This document shows, one piece after another, positions 28,682-36,344 of a stretch of DNA of 64,000 nucleotides. Where the stretch lies: positions 118,064 through 182,063 of the forward strand of contig NZ_LMCT01000002.1 in the NCBI RefSeq assembly GCF_001424875.1, written 5' to 3'. The stretch's first letter is position 1, and each line of letters starts with the position of its first letter. The position numbers and the translations under genes were made by a program. This DNA is from Kitasatospora sp. Root107 (GTDB taxonomy: Bacteria; Actinomycetota; Actinomycetes; Streptomycetales; Streptomycetaceae). The notes under the pieces were generated by a model that saw nothing but the letters and a program-made list of their open reading frames with translations, searched no databases and had not been told where the DNA came from.

Positions 28682-29049
28682 GGGGCCTCCTTGGTTGCAC
28701 CTTCTGCGATGCGGCCGTCGGAAGGCGGTCGCACGTAGTGGACTCGACCACTGGGCGGGGCTTCATTCGTGCTGCGCTGCCCACTGGCGTACGCACCGCG
28801 ACACGAAAAAAGCCCCGCTCGGTACAAGCGGGGCTCCACAACCGGGGGGCGGCACCCTTCTCGCGAAGTGCGCTGCTCGGCGACTCGCTGGAACCTTGCG
28901 GCTCAGGTGTCGCGGACCGGACCCGTCGACCGCGAGGACGATCGGGTGGGAGACTTTCGCGGTTGCCCTCTCGGGCCTCCTGTGAGTGGAGCCTCCACTT
29001 GCTGGCCGGGCTACCTTGCGGTCTCCTGGCCGGTCAGTCTCGAAGCATA
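28682..29049 (-). promoter_or_regulatory. infC: Long leader of the infC-rpmI-rplT operon with candidate promoter
   Basis: The 478-bp gap between infC and the divergent DUF1844 gene holds no credible gene. Reading on the minus strand, a TATGCT -10 box lies at 29049-29044, without a clear -35. The resulting leader of about 355 nt contains an AGTGGAG-CTCCACT hairpin near 28985-29000, the intrinsic terminator at 28806-28835, a second hairpin AGTGG...CCACT near 28737-28752 and the infC ribosome site. A GCCCCGC segment after the terminator repeats one terminator arm, so alternative folding is possible. Together this resembles a transcription-attenuation leader. Confidence 0.55.
28806..28835 (-). 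terminator. Intrinsic terminator inside the infC leader (attenuator)
   Basis: A perfect 9-bp stem (AGCCCCGCT / AGCGGGGCT on 28811-28819 and 28827-28835) is followed on the minus strand by six T residues (28811-28806). That is a textbook Rho-independent terminator, rare in this GC-rich genome. It lies 125 bp upstream of the infC start, and no minus-strand gene lies upstream that it could end, so it must act on the infC leader transcript. Confidence 0.85.
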
Positions 29050-29159
29050 CAGCGTTTCCGCCGAGGGTGGTATTCCGGGCCCCGGGCCGGTGGCCGGACG
29101 GCGGTCCGCTCCTCTGTACGCTCCCAGGTGTACCCGTTTCCACTGAGAAGTGAGCCCCC

Positions 29160-29519
29160 GTGAGCGACAGCACCCCCAACGACGAGATCGGCTTCGACGA
29201 CCTCACCCGCGACATCGCCGAGGTCCCGGCGGTCGAGGTGATCACCACCGTAGCGGTGCACCTGATGAGCGCGGCCGCCGTCAAGTGCGGGCTCGCCGAG
29301 GGCGGCGAGAAGGACAAAGACCTCGACGAGGCCCGCAAGCTGATCACCGCCCTGGCCGGCCTGGTCACCGCCGGAGCCCCCGAGATCAGCAGCTTCCACG
29401 CCGCACCGCTCCGGGACGGCCTGCGCTCCCTGCAGCTCGCCTTCCGCGAGGGCTCCCTCGTCCCGGACGCCCCCGGCACCGGCCCGGGCGAGAAGTTCAC
29501 GGGGCCCGTCTACAGCTGA
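29160..29519 (+). CDS. DUF1844 family protein
   Basis: A 119-residue acidic soluble protein starting at GTG 29160. DUF1844 hallmarks are EVITTVAVHLMSAAAVKCGL and LDEARKLITALAGLV. The family is strongly conserved next to infC in actinobacteria, divergently transcribed as here, and its function is unknown. The polar N-terminus (SDSTPNDEIGFDDLTRDIAEVP) and the C-terminal FREGSLVPDAPG segment are the usual ends. It is followed by an interspersed palindromic repeat. Confidence 0.9.
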   Translation: MSDSTPNDEIGFDDLTRDIAEVPAVEVITTVAVHLMSAAAVKCGLAEGGEKDKDLDEARKLITALAGLVTAGAPEISSFHAAPLRDGLRSLQLAFREGSLVPDAPGTGPGEKFTGPVYS

Positions 29520-29547
29520 TTCGGGCAGACGCCCAAGTGGCACACGC

Positions 29548-29636
29548 CAGGGGCTCGGGGAACTGCGACGCCGACCTCGAAAAAGGTGATCCATACGTAG
29601 GTGGTCAGGCACTTTCGCAGTTCCCCGAGCCCCCGG
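29548..29636. repeat. Interspersed palindromic repeat, copy 1
   Basis: Perfect 19-bp terminal arms GGGGCTCGGGGAACTGCGA (29550-29568) and its reverse complement (29616-29634) flank about 47 bp. A second copy with the same arms lies at 34868-34980 in reverse orientation; the interiors also match (CGCCGACCTCG and GGTCAGGCACTTTCGCAG in copy 1), with about 25 bp missing in copy 1. It lies between convergent genes and could double as a terminator. Confidence 0.85.
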
Positions 29637-29665
29637 ACCGTAAAACCGGAGCACCTGCAGAAGTA

Positions 29666-30370
29666 TCAGCGCAGTAGGGCGAGGTCCAACCCCCGGTTGA
29701 GCCGCACTCGGAGCAGCGGGTCCTCGGCCAGGGCCGTGGCGAGACGCTGCGCCAGTTCCTGGACCGGTGTGCCGTCGGCGAGGGCGAGCGCGAGCACCAC
29801 GTCGGTCTCGGTGCCCGGACGGAGTTCGGACCGCAGGACGGCCGGTTCGGCCGCGACCAGCGCCGCGACCGCCGCCTGCACCTCCGGGTCCTCGACCGGC
29901 GGCAGGTAGCGCCGGTTCTCGGCGAGCGCCCGCAGCCGGGCCCCGGCAACCGAGTACGACACCGGCCCCGCCGGGTCGATCAGCAGGGTGTCGGCCCGCT
30001 CGGAGTAGGCGACCATCGCAGCCTGCGGTCCGGCCACCGGTGCCGGACGGGCGTCCGCCCGCCAGCGGGCCAGGCTCTCCAGTGAGGTGAAGGCGGGCAG
30101 CGCCCGGCGTCCGTCGGCGGCCTCGATCAGCGGGACGGCCATGTCGCTGGTCTTCTCGTGCTTCAGCCCGTTGGCGTCGGTCTCCACCTCGCCGAGCAGG
30201 GCCACGATCGGGACCATCAGCCGACTGGCCGTCAGCGCGGCCAGCAGCTCGGACTCGGCGGCCGAGGCGGTCCGGTCGGCCGACCAGGCGGCCAGGGCGG
30301 CGCTCAGGCGCGGGTCGGCAGTGCCGTCGTCGTCGGCGAATCCGGGGTTCGGGATGTTCTTCTGGTCCAC
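29666..30370 (-). CDS. SseB-family protein
   Basis: About 234 residues with an SseB-like domain in the first 130 residues (DPRLSAALAAW, LMVPIVALLGE, PAFTSLESLARW) and a second beta/alpha half (VSYSVAGARLRALAE through TETDVVLALALADG). Such proteins are frequent next to infC/DUF1844 in streptomycetes; SseB of enteric bacteria is a rhodanese-adjacent protein, but the function here is unknown. GTG 30370 is preferred (VDQKNIPNPGF, the usual streptomycete start); a TTG six codons upstream is possible. Confidence 0.82.
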   Translation of the reverse strand: MDQKNIPNPGFADDDGTADPRLSAALAAWSADRTASAAESELLAALTASRLMVPIVALLGEVETDANGLKHEKTSDMAVPLIEAADGRRALPAFTSLESLARWRADARPAPVAGPQAAMVAYSERADTLLIDPAGPVSYSVAGARLRALAENRRYLPPVEDPEVQAAVAALVAAEPAVLRSELRPGTETDVVLALALADGTPVQELAQRLATALAEDPLLRVRLNRGLDLALLR

Positions 30371-30494
30371 CCGGTGAGCGTATGCCAACCAGGCCGGCGG
30401 ATTCTCAGCCGGTGCTCACCACCAGCTCAGCCCGGACCCATCAGCGGCGCCGAAGCTCTACCTCGTCCAGGCCTCGCCAAGCGGTTCGGCCCCG

Positions 30495-31256
30495 GTGGCG
30501 AACGTCCAGCCCGCAGTCGCGTCGGCTGCCCCGCCCGACCCCGCCCCCGCCGTCCGAGCCGCCGCTGCGGCGGTGGCCGCCCAGGGTGCGGTGTCCGTCG
30601 CGGTGCTGGACACCGAGAGCGGGGTGAGCGCCTCGTACGGGACCGGTTCGTTCGTCACCGCGAGCATCGTCAAGGCGGACATCCTGGCCGCGCTGCTCTG
30701 GCAACGGCAGCAGGCGGGGCGGGAGTTGACGACCGCCGAGCGGGCGGCCGCGACGCTGATGATCGAGCAGAGCGACAACACCGCCGCCGACACGCTCTAC
30801 ACGGCGGTCGGCGAGGCGGCCGGGCTCGATGCCGCGAACCTGGCCTTCGGACTGACCGGCACCACGGCCGGGGCGGACGGCCACTGGGGGCTGACCGAGA
30901 CCACCGCCACCGACCAACTCCGGCTGCTCCAGGTGGTGTTCGGGACCGGTTCACCGCTGGAGGCCGACCGGCAGGGGTATCTGCAGGTCCTGATGGGCCA
31001 GGTGGCCACCGATCAGGACTGGGGCGTCTCGGCAGCCGACCAGGACGGCGCGTACACCCTGAAGAACGGCTGGCTGCCGCGCTCGGCCACCGGGCTCTGG
31101 GTGGTGAACAGCATCGGCCGGGTCACCCACGACGGGCGGGAACTGCTGGTGGCGGTGCTCAGCGAGGGCTCGGCGGACCAGCAGAGCGGGATCGACACCG
31201 TGCAGGAGCTGGCCGAGGCGGCCACCGGGGCACTGACGGCCGAGCTGACGGGCTGA
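30495..31256 (+). CDS. Class A beta-lactamase-fold serine hydrolase without signal peptide
   Basis: A 253-residue frame with penicillin-binding motifs of class A type: S57-I-V-K60 in TASIVKADILAAL, S93-D-N95 in MIEQSDNTAADTL, and LKNGWLP in place of the usual K-T/S-G. The E166 region is not clear, so beta-lactamase activity is doubtful. Relatives in this family are exported, yet the only usable start is a GTG at 30495 and no hydrophobic signal lies upstream before the in-frame TGA at 30375. The N-terminus may be eroded or misread. No ribosome site is evident. Confidence 0.7.
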   Translation: MANVQPAVASAAPPDPAPAVRAAAAAVAAQGAVSVAVLDTESGVSASYGTGSFVTASIVKADILAALLWQRQQAGRELTTAERAAATLMIEQSDNTAADTLYTAVGEAAGLDAANLAFGLTGTTAGADGHWGLTETTATDQLRLLQVVFGTGSPLEADRQGYLQVLMGQVATDQDWGVSAADQDGAYTLKNGWLPRSATGLWVVNSIGRVTHDGRELLVAVLSEGSADQQSGIDTVQELAEAATGALTAELTG

Positions 31257-31297
31257 CACCCCTACCCATGAGTACGGACGTGTGGCAGTCTGCGCCC

Positions 31298-32509
31298 ATG
31301 GTCAACCATGCCGTTCCCGGCCTCGCCGCCGACCGAGCCCGCTATGACCGGGCCACCGCGCACCTCGACGCGCCACTGGCGGTCGTGGACCTGGACGCCT
31401 TCGACGCCAACGCGGCCGACCTGGTGCGCCGGGCGAACGGCAAGCCGGTCCGGGTGGCCAGCAAGTCGGTGCGCTGCCGGGCGCTGCTGGAGCGGGTGCT
31501 GGCGATGGACGGCTTCGCCGGGGTGATGAGCTTCACGCTGGCCGAGTCGATCTGGCTGGCCAGGGAGGGCTTCGAGGACATCCTGCTCGCCTACCCGTCG
31601 GCCGACCGGTCCGGGTTCGCCGAGCTGACCGGTGACCCCAAGCTGGCCGCGACCGTCACGGTGCTGCTCGACGACCCCGCGCAGCTCGACCTCATCGACT
31701 CCGCCCGTACCGGCAACGAGGAGGTCCGGGTCTGCCTGGAGCTGGACACCTCGCTCCAACTGCTCGGCGGCAGGATCCGGGTCGGCGCCCGGCGGGCGCC
31801 GCTGCGCACCCCCGAGGCGCTCGGCGCGTTCGCCGAACTGGTGCAGCAGCGCCCGGGGTTCCGGGTGGTCGGGCTGATGGCGTACGAGGGCCACATCGCG
31901 GGCGTCGGCGACCTGATCGCGGGCCGCCCGGTGCGCTCCCGGATGATCCGGACGATGCAGAGCAGGGCCCGGCGCGAGCTGGCCGTGCGGCGGGCCGCCG
32001 TGGTGCGGCGGCTGCGCGAGGTGGCCGATCTCGAGTTCGTGAACGGCGGCGGCACCGGCAGCGTGGAGAGCACGGTGGCCGAGCGAGCGGTGACCGAGGT
32101 GGCCGCCGGGTCCGGACTGTACGTGCCCCGGCTGTTCGACAACTACCGTTCGTTCCAAGGGCGTCCGGCCGCACTGTTCGCCCAGCCGGTGGTCCGCCGG
32201 CCCGGGCTCGGCGTGGTCACCGTGCTCGGTGGCGGCTACCCCGCCTCGGGCGCGGCCGGTCCCGACCGCTCGCCGGTGCCCTACCTGCCGGCCGGGCTGA
32301 AGTACGACCCGCAGGAGGGGGCGGGCGAGGTGCAGACGCCGCTGCTCGGGTCGGCGGCGGACGACCTGCGGATCGGTGACCGGGTCTGGTTCCGGCACGC
32401 CAAGGCGGGCGAGCTCTGCGAGCGCTTCGCGGAGCTGCACCTGATCCAGGGCGACCGGGTGGTGGACACCGTGCCGACGTACCGGGGCGAGGGGCGGACG
32501 TTCCTCTGA
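31298..32509 (+). CDS. PLP-dependent amino acid deaminase/aldolase (alanine racemase N-terminal fold)
   Basis: About 403 residues with a fold type III PLP barrel and D-serine dehydratase-like C-terminal part. The likely PLP lysine is K56 in VRVASKSVRCRALL; GLMAYEGHIAGVGD and FVNGGGTGSVEST are phosphate- and substrate-site segments, and a late His/Cys pair (FRHAKAGELCERF) matches the metal site of D-threonine aldolase/D-serine dehydratase enzymes. Typical annotation is amino acid deaminase/aldolase; the substrate is unknown. An ATG 30 bp upstream (31268) is an alternative start. It follows the serine hydrolase by 41 bp. Confidence 0.82.
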   Translation: MVNHAVPGLAADRARYDRATAHLDAPLAVVDLDAFDANAADLVRRANGKPVRVASKSVRCRALLERVLAMDGFAGVMSFTLAESIWLAREGFEDILLAYPSADRSGFAELTGDPKLAATVTVLLDDPAQLDLIDSARTGNEEVRVCLELDTSLQLLGGRIRVGARRAPLRTPEALGAFAELVQQRPGFRVVGLMAYEGHIAGVGDLIAGRPVRSRMIRTMQSRARRELAVRRAAVVRRLREVADLEFVNGGGTGSVESTVAERAVTEVAAGSGLYVPRLFDNYRSFQGRPAALFAQPVVRRPGLGVVTVLGGGYPASGAAGPDRSPVPYLPAGLKYDPQEGAGEVQTPLLGSAADDLRIGDRVWFRHAKAGELCERFAELHLIQGDRVVDTVPTYRGEGRTFL

Positions 32510-32569
32510 CAACCGTCGGTGCGCTGACCTAGGCTGACGGTCCATCACCGATGGTTGGGGGCGGGGTTC

Positions 32570-32944
32570 ATGGATGCTGAGCTGGTGGCTGCGGCGACGG
32601 GCGCGCTGGTCCAGGCGATGACGACGGACGCCTGGCAGGCGGTCCGCGGGCAGGTGGCCGCGCTGTTCGGGCGCGGCGGCCGGGAGGAGGAGGTCACCGC
32701 CGAGCTGGAGATCGTCCGCGAGGAGGTCACGGCGGACGGCGACGAGCTCGCGGCCCTGACCTGGCTGCGCCGGACGCTGCGGGCCAACCCGGAGTTCGCC
32801 GCCGAGCTGCGGGAGCTGCTGGTGGACACCTCGCCGCGGACCGGGCTGCCCCCGCAGGGCCCCCGGGTCTCCAACCAGATCACCGGCGAGACCTTCGAGA
32901 AGGTGTTCCAGGCCGAGAACGTCACCATCGAGAACCTTCACTGA
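32570..32944 (+). CDS. Small helical protein with C-terminal RHIM/amyloid-like motif
   Basis: A 124-residue protein. Residues 1-85 are helical with the core ALVQAMTTDAWQAVRGQVAALF and a RRTLRANPEFAAELRELL helix. After a Pro/Gly linker, residues 101-124 (SNQITGETFEKVFQAENVT then IENLH) form a short beta-prone tail of the VFQA type seen in RHIM-like bacterial amyloid signalling sequences. The same layout and several identical positions occur in the protein at 41741-42157 in the STAND/kinase locus. Related small proteins with such tails in multicellular bacteria act next to STAND NTPases; here no STAND gene adjoins. Function is inferred, not known. Confidence 0.6.
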   Translation: MDAELVAAATGALVQAMTTDAWQAVRGQVAALFGRGGREEEVTAELEIVREEVTADGDELAALTWLRRTLRANPEFAAELRELLVDTSPRTGLPPQGPRVSNQITGETFEKVFQAENVTIENLH

Positions 32945-32948
32945 CGCG

Positions 32949-32979
32949 ACCGGCCCCCGCCCGGTGGGCGGGGGCCGGT
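32949..32979. terminator. Hairpin terminator between convergent genes
   Basis: A perfect 14-bp stem ACCGGCCCCCGCCC / GGGCGGGGGCCGGT with a 3-base loop begins 4 bp after the helical-tail gene and ends 11 bp before the convergent DUF2510 gene. Likely bidirectional. Confidence 0.75.
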
Positions 32980-32990
32980 CTGCCGGTCCG

Positions 32991-33944
32991 TCAGGCGCGG
33001 GTGCCGCCGCCCTCGCCGAGCTTGCCGGTGAACGCCTTGATGCTCTCCACGATCTTGTCCATCTGGGTCAGCTGGGGAGCCTTGTCGTCGATGTCGAAGC
33101 CCAGGTGGACCGAGGCCAGCGCCTTGCCGTCGGCGGTCGGGAAGACCACGGTCTGCACGTAGCCGTCGTTGCCCTCGGGCGCGTCCACCTTCCAGCGGAC
33201 CAGCCAGCCGTCCCGGCCGTCGATCGCGATCGGCTCGGACTTCAGCTGCTCGTGCGACTTGATCTTGCCGTACGAGTCCTCGGCCGCCGTGGTGATGTCC
33301 TGCTCGGCGGCCTGCTTGACGTCGGTCCCCTTGAGCTGACCGGTCGACACACCGCCCAGCGAGCACTCGCCGCTGCCGGAGGCGCAGGTGTACGAGCCGA
33401 TGCTCAGCCCGGCGTACCCCGCCTTGGTGGTGCCGCCGGTCCAGCCGGTCGGGATCGACAGGCTGATCCGGTTGACCGCGTCCACCGCCAGGCCGGAGTT
33501 CCGGCCCTTGCCGCCGGGGGCCTCCGGCTTGGGGGTGCCGTCGCTGCCTTCGGCGCTGTCACCGCCCCCGCCGGGCCGGAACTCCGGGCGGACCTTCTGT
33601 GCCGACCGCCGGTCCGACTTGCCGTCCATCGCCAGGTAGGTGACGCCGGAACCGACCAGCAGGCCCGCCAGCGCGGCCACGGCGACCGCCGCCAGCACCG
33701 GCTTGGGAAGCTTCCGGCGTACCGGCGCCACCTCGGCGACCGACACCAGCGGCTCCGGGTAGCGGACCGTCGGCCCGCTCTCCAGCACCTCGCCCTCCAG
33801 TACCTTCGGCCCCTCGGGGCTGTCCGCCGGGGCGGGCCGGGTGTTGGCCGTCCAGCCCTGGCCGTCCCACCAGCGCTGCGGCCGGGGGTCGGTCGTGGTG
33901 TCCTGCGGGTCCGGGTACCACCCGGCGGGAATCTGCTCGCTCAC
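32991..33944 (-). CDS. DUF2510 single-pass membrane protein
   Basis: A 317-residue protein. Residues 4-36 are a DUF2510 motif (PAGWYPDPQDT... RWWDGQGWT), a small Trp-rich module often found at the cytosolic end of actinobacterial membrane proteins. A single transmembrane helix covers about 81-104 (KPVLAAVAVAALAGLLVGSG). A low-complexity linker leads to an extracytoplasmic domain (about 150-310) with a Cys pair (TCASGSGEC), similar in outline to LpqN/PsbP-like lipoprotein folds. GTG start at 33944. Function unknown; the outside domain suggests a surface role. Confidence 0.8.
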   Translation of the reverse strand: MSEQIPAGWYPDPQDTTTDPRPQRWWDGQGWTANTRPAPADSPEGPKVLEGEVLESGPTVRYPEPLVSVAEVAPVRRKLPKPVLAAVAVAALAGLLVGSGVTYLAMDGKSDRRSAQKVRPEFRPGGGGDSAEGSDGTPKPEAPGGKGRNSGLAVDAVNRISLSIPTGWTGGTTKAGYAGLSIGSYTCASGSGECSLGGVSTGQLKGTDVKQAAEQDITTAAEDSYGKIKSHEQLKSEPIAIDGRDGWLVRWKVDAPEGNDGYVQTVVFPTADGKALASVHLGFDIDDKAPQLTQMDKIVESIKAFTGKLGEGGGTRA

Positions 33945-34144
33945 GGCACCGAATCTAGGCGCCCGAAGATAAACGCGGTATCAGTTCGACCCCTGTTCCG
34001 GCCGTTTTCCGATGAGATTCCGGTAAGAAAGCTGCCGGCCCCGCCCATCGGTCGCTCGACGGACCTGACGGAGCCTCCGGCGACCGGGCGACCTGACGGC
34101 GAATCGGCCACCGGCACGGGCTCCGACCGTGCAGAATCCGGGCC

Positions 34145-34849
34145 ATGACCAACAGACCCCTGATCGGAGTCAGCACCTACGTCAACGACGCGACGTGGGG
34201 GCCCTGGGACGCCCAACGGGCCGTGCTGCTCCCCGAGCGGTACCCGCAGCTGGTGCAGCGCGCCGGTGGCACCGCCGTCCTGCTGCCGCCGGACGCCCCC
34301 GAGACCGCCCCCGGCCTGCTCGCCCGGCTGGACGGCCTGGTGATCTCCGGCGGCCCCGACGTCAATCCGGCGTTGTACGGCGCCCTGCCGCACCCCAAGA
34401 CCCGGGCCACCGCACCCGAGCGGGACCTCTGGGAGGCCGCCCTGCTGCGGGCCGCACTGGCCTCCGGCTTGCCGCTGCTCGGCATCTGCCGGGGGATGCA
34501 GCTGCTCAACGTGGTCTGCGGCGGCACCCTGGTGCAGCACCTGGAGAACGGCGAATGCCACCTGCCCACCGCCAACCGCTACGGCTCCCACCCGGTCCGC
34601 CCGCTGGCCGGCACCCGGCTCGCGTCACTGCTCCCCGAGCCGGAGGTCGAGGTCCCGACCTCGCACCACCAGGCGGTCGACCGGCTCGGCGAGGGCCTGA
34701 CGGTCAGCGCACTCGCCGAGGACGGCACCGTCGAGGCGGTCGAGGGCTCCGGCTTCGTCCTCGGCGTCCAGTGGCACCCGGAGCAGGGGGCGGACCTCCG
34801 GGTGATGCAGGCCCTGGTCGAGGCAGCGCGGGTCCCTGCGGTCGTCTGA
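34145..34849 (+). CDS. Class I glutamine amidotransferase-like gamma-glutamyl-GABA hydrolase
   Basis: A 234-residue peptidase C26 family protein. The catalytic triad is C115 in LLGICRGMQLLN, H211 in GVQWHPEQ and the following glutamate. The ISGGPDVNPALYG motif is diagnostic of PuuD-type enzymes, which hydrolyse gamma-glutamyl-GABA in putrescine degradation; streptomycete relatives also act on gamma-glutamyl-polyamines. No other polyamine genes are nearby. ATG 34145; it ends near an interspersed palindromic repeat. Confidence 0.88.
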   Translation: MTNRPLIGVSTYVNDATWGPWDAQRAVLLPERYPQLVQRAGGTAVLLPPDAPETAPGLLARLDGLVISGGPDVNPALYGALPHPKTRATAPERDLWEAALLRAALASGLPLLGICRGMQLLNVVCGGTLVQHLENGECHLPTANRYGSHPVRPLAGTRLASLLPEPEVEVPTSHHQAVDRLGEGLTVSALAEDGTVEAVEGSGFVLGVQWHPEQGADLRVMQALVEAARVPAVV

Positions 34850-34867
34850 GGCCGGCCATATACGGTC

Positions 34868-34980
34868 CAGGGGCTCGGGGAACTGCGAGGAGATCTGGCG
34901 TTCGGGTCACTGCGAAGGTGCCTGACCGCCCACACAGGTGCAACGCTCCCGAGGTTGGCGTCGCAGTTCCCCGAGCCCCT
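34868..34980. repeat. Interspersed palindromic repeat, copy 2
   Basis: The same 19-bp arms as copy 1 (34870-34888 and 34961-34979) enclose 72 bp. Read in reverse complement it aligns with copy 1 through CTGCGACGCC(A/G)ACCTCG and GGTCAGGCAC(C/T)TTCGCAG. It fills most of the gap between the GATase and the convergent chromate transporter gene. Confidence 0.85.
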
Positions 34981-34999
34981 ATCTGCCGAAGCATGTGCC

Positions 35000-36121
35000 T
35001 CAGATGAGCAGGGCCCCCGCCAGCCCCGCGAGGAGGAGGCAGGTGACCACGGAGCGGCGGGCGGCCAGCAGCCAGAGCAGGGCGAGGCCCAGGAGCACGT
35101 ACTGCCAGGGGAGTTGCAGGCTGAGGGCGAGCGGGACGGCCGAGCCGGCGATGGCTCCGGTGACGGCGGGGCCTGCGCCGGTGAGGAAGTCCTGGATGCG
35201 CTGGTCGGCCCGGAGCCGGTCGAAGTGGGCGGCGCCGAGGAGGACGAACAGGAAGGACGGCGCGAAGGCCACCAGGGCCGCCAGCAGGCCGCCCGTCAAC
35301 CCGGCTGCCGCGTAGCCGACCACCGCGACGGTCTGGACGACCGGTCCGGGAGTGATCTGGCCGAGGGCGACGGCGTTCAGGAACTGACCGTCCGTCATCC
35401 AGTGGTAGCGCTCGACCGCGTCGTACCGCATCAGCGGGATGATCACGAAGCCACCACCGTACGAGAGCGCCCCCACTTTGAGGGCCACCCAGGCCAGGGC
35501 GCCGAGGCCGCCGGTCGCGGGCAGCGCGCCGAGCAGCAGGGGCAGCGTCAACCGCCGTCCCCGGACGGTGACTTCGGCCAGACCGGCGGCCAGCAGGACC
35601 AGGACCAGCCAGGGGCCGGTGAGCATCGCGGCGGCCGCGCCGCAGAGGGCGTACCCGGCCCAGCGGGCCCGGGCTGCCCGGGCCTTGCCCGCCCGGGCCA
35701 GGCTGCCCGGCACCAGGGCGGCGGCGGCCTGCACCGCGACCGCAGGCACCGCTGCGCCGGCTCCGGCGGCCGCGCCGAGCACCCAGGCCGGTGGGTCGCC
35801 CGCCAGGAAGAGTGCGGCCAGCGCCAGGATCAGGGCGAGGCCGGGGAGGATGAAGCAAGCCCCGCCGACCAGCGCCCCGGCGGTGCCGCGCAGCCGCCAG
35901 GCGGTGAAGATCGCCAGCTGGGTGGAGGCCGGTCCCGGCAGCAGGTTGGTGGCGGCGATGCCGTCCTCGAACTCGTCCGGGCGCAGCCAGCCGCGCCGCT
36001 CCACGCAGAGCCGGCGGAGCAGCAGGATGTGGGCGGGCGGGCCGCCGAAACCGGTGCAGCCGATCCGGCCCCACTCCCGGGCGATGGTGAGCAGCGATAC
36101 CCGCTCCTGATGGTCCGACAC
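35000..36121 (-). CDS. chrA: Chromate transporter ChrA family, two-domain form
   Basis: About 373 residues, the long CHR type with two homologous halves. Each half carries the family signature: GCTGFGGPPAHILLL...NLLPGPASTQLA near the N-terminus and GALSYGGGFVIIPLM...ALGQITPGPVVQTVAVVGY in the second half. Ten or more transmembrane segments are predicted. ChrA exports chromate with sulfate or proton coupling; some members have other anion roles. GTG 36121 has AGGGGA 7 bp upstream; a GTG 18 bp earlier is also possible. Divergent from the CDF cation exporter, so the two metal-handling genes share a promoter region. Confidence 0.92.
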   Translation of the reverse strand: MSDHQERVSLLTIAREWGRIGCTGFGGPPAHILLLRRLCVERRGWLRPDEFEDGIAATNLLPGPASTQLAIFTAWRLRGTAGALVGGACFILPGLALILALAALFLAGDPPAWVLGAAAGAGAAVPAVAVQAAAALVPGSLARAGKARAARARWAGYALCGAAAAMLTGPWLVLVLLAAGLAEVTVRGRRLTLPLLLGALPATGGLGALAWVALKVGALSYGGGFVIIPLMRYDAVERYHWMTDGQFLNAVALGQITPGPVVQTVAVVGYAAAGLTGGLLAALVAFAPSFLFVLLGAAHFDRLRADQRIQDFLTGAGPAVTGAIAGSAVPLALSLQLPWQYVLLGLALLWLLAARRSVVTCLLLAGLAGALLI

Positions 36122-36344
36122 GTCCGTTCCCCTGTTCACCCGGTGGCGGGCAGACCTCGCCGGGCGTGACCCTAGCGGAGGCGGCCGACCGGTTGATGAA
36201 CATCCGGAGAGGCGTAGCGGAGGGTGCCCGACGGGAACGACAACGGTCACCAGTGCAGCCTTTGGATCTTCGTCCGATCTGCGGTTCACTTCCGGTGCGG
36301 GGCGGCTGCGCCCTGGTTCCTGCGCGTTCGCGGAGAGGATCTCG

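Noticed and set aside
28763..29500. Minus-strand frame of 245 residues over the infC leader and DUF1844 gene
   Set aside because: Overlaps a conserved gene in antisense and crosses a terminator; composition is not protein-like.
36122..36344. Metal-sensing riboswitch (NiCo, manganese or guanidine type) between chrA and the CDF gene
   Set aside because: Looked for the consensus cores by eye; only partial resemblances and no convincing paired structure.
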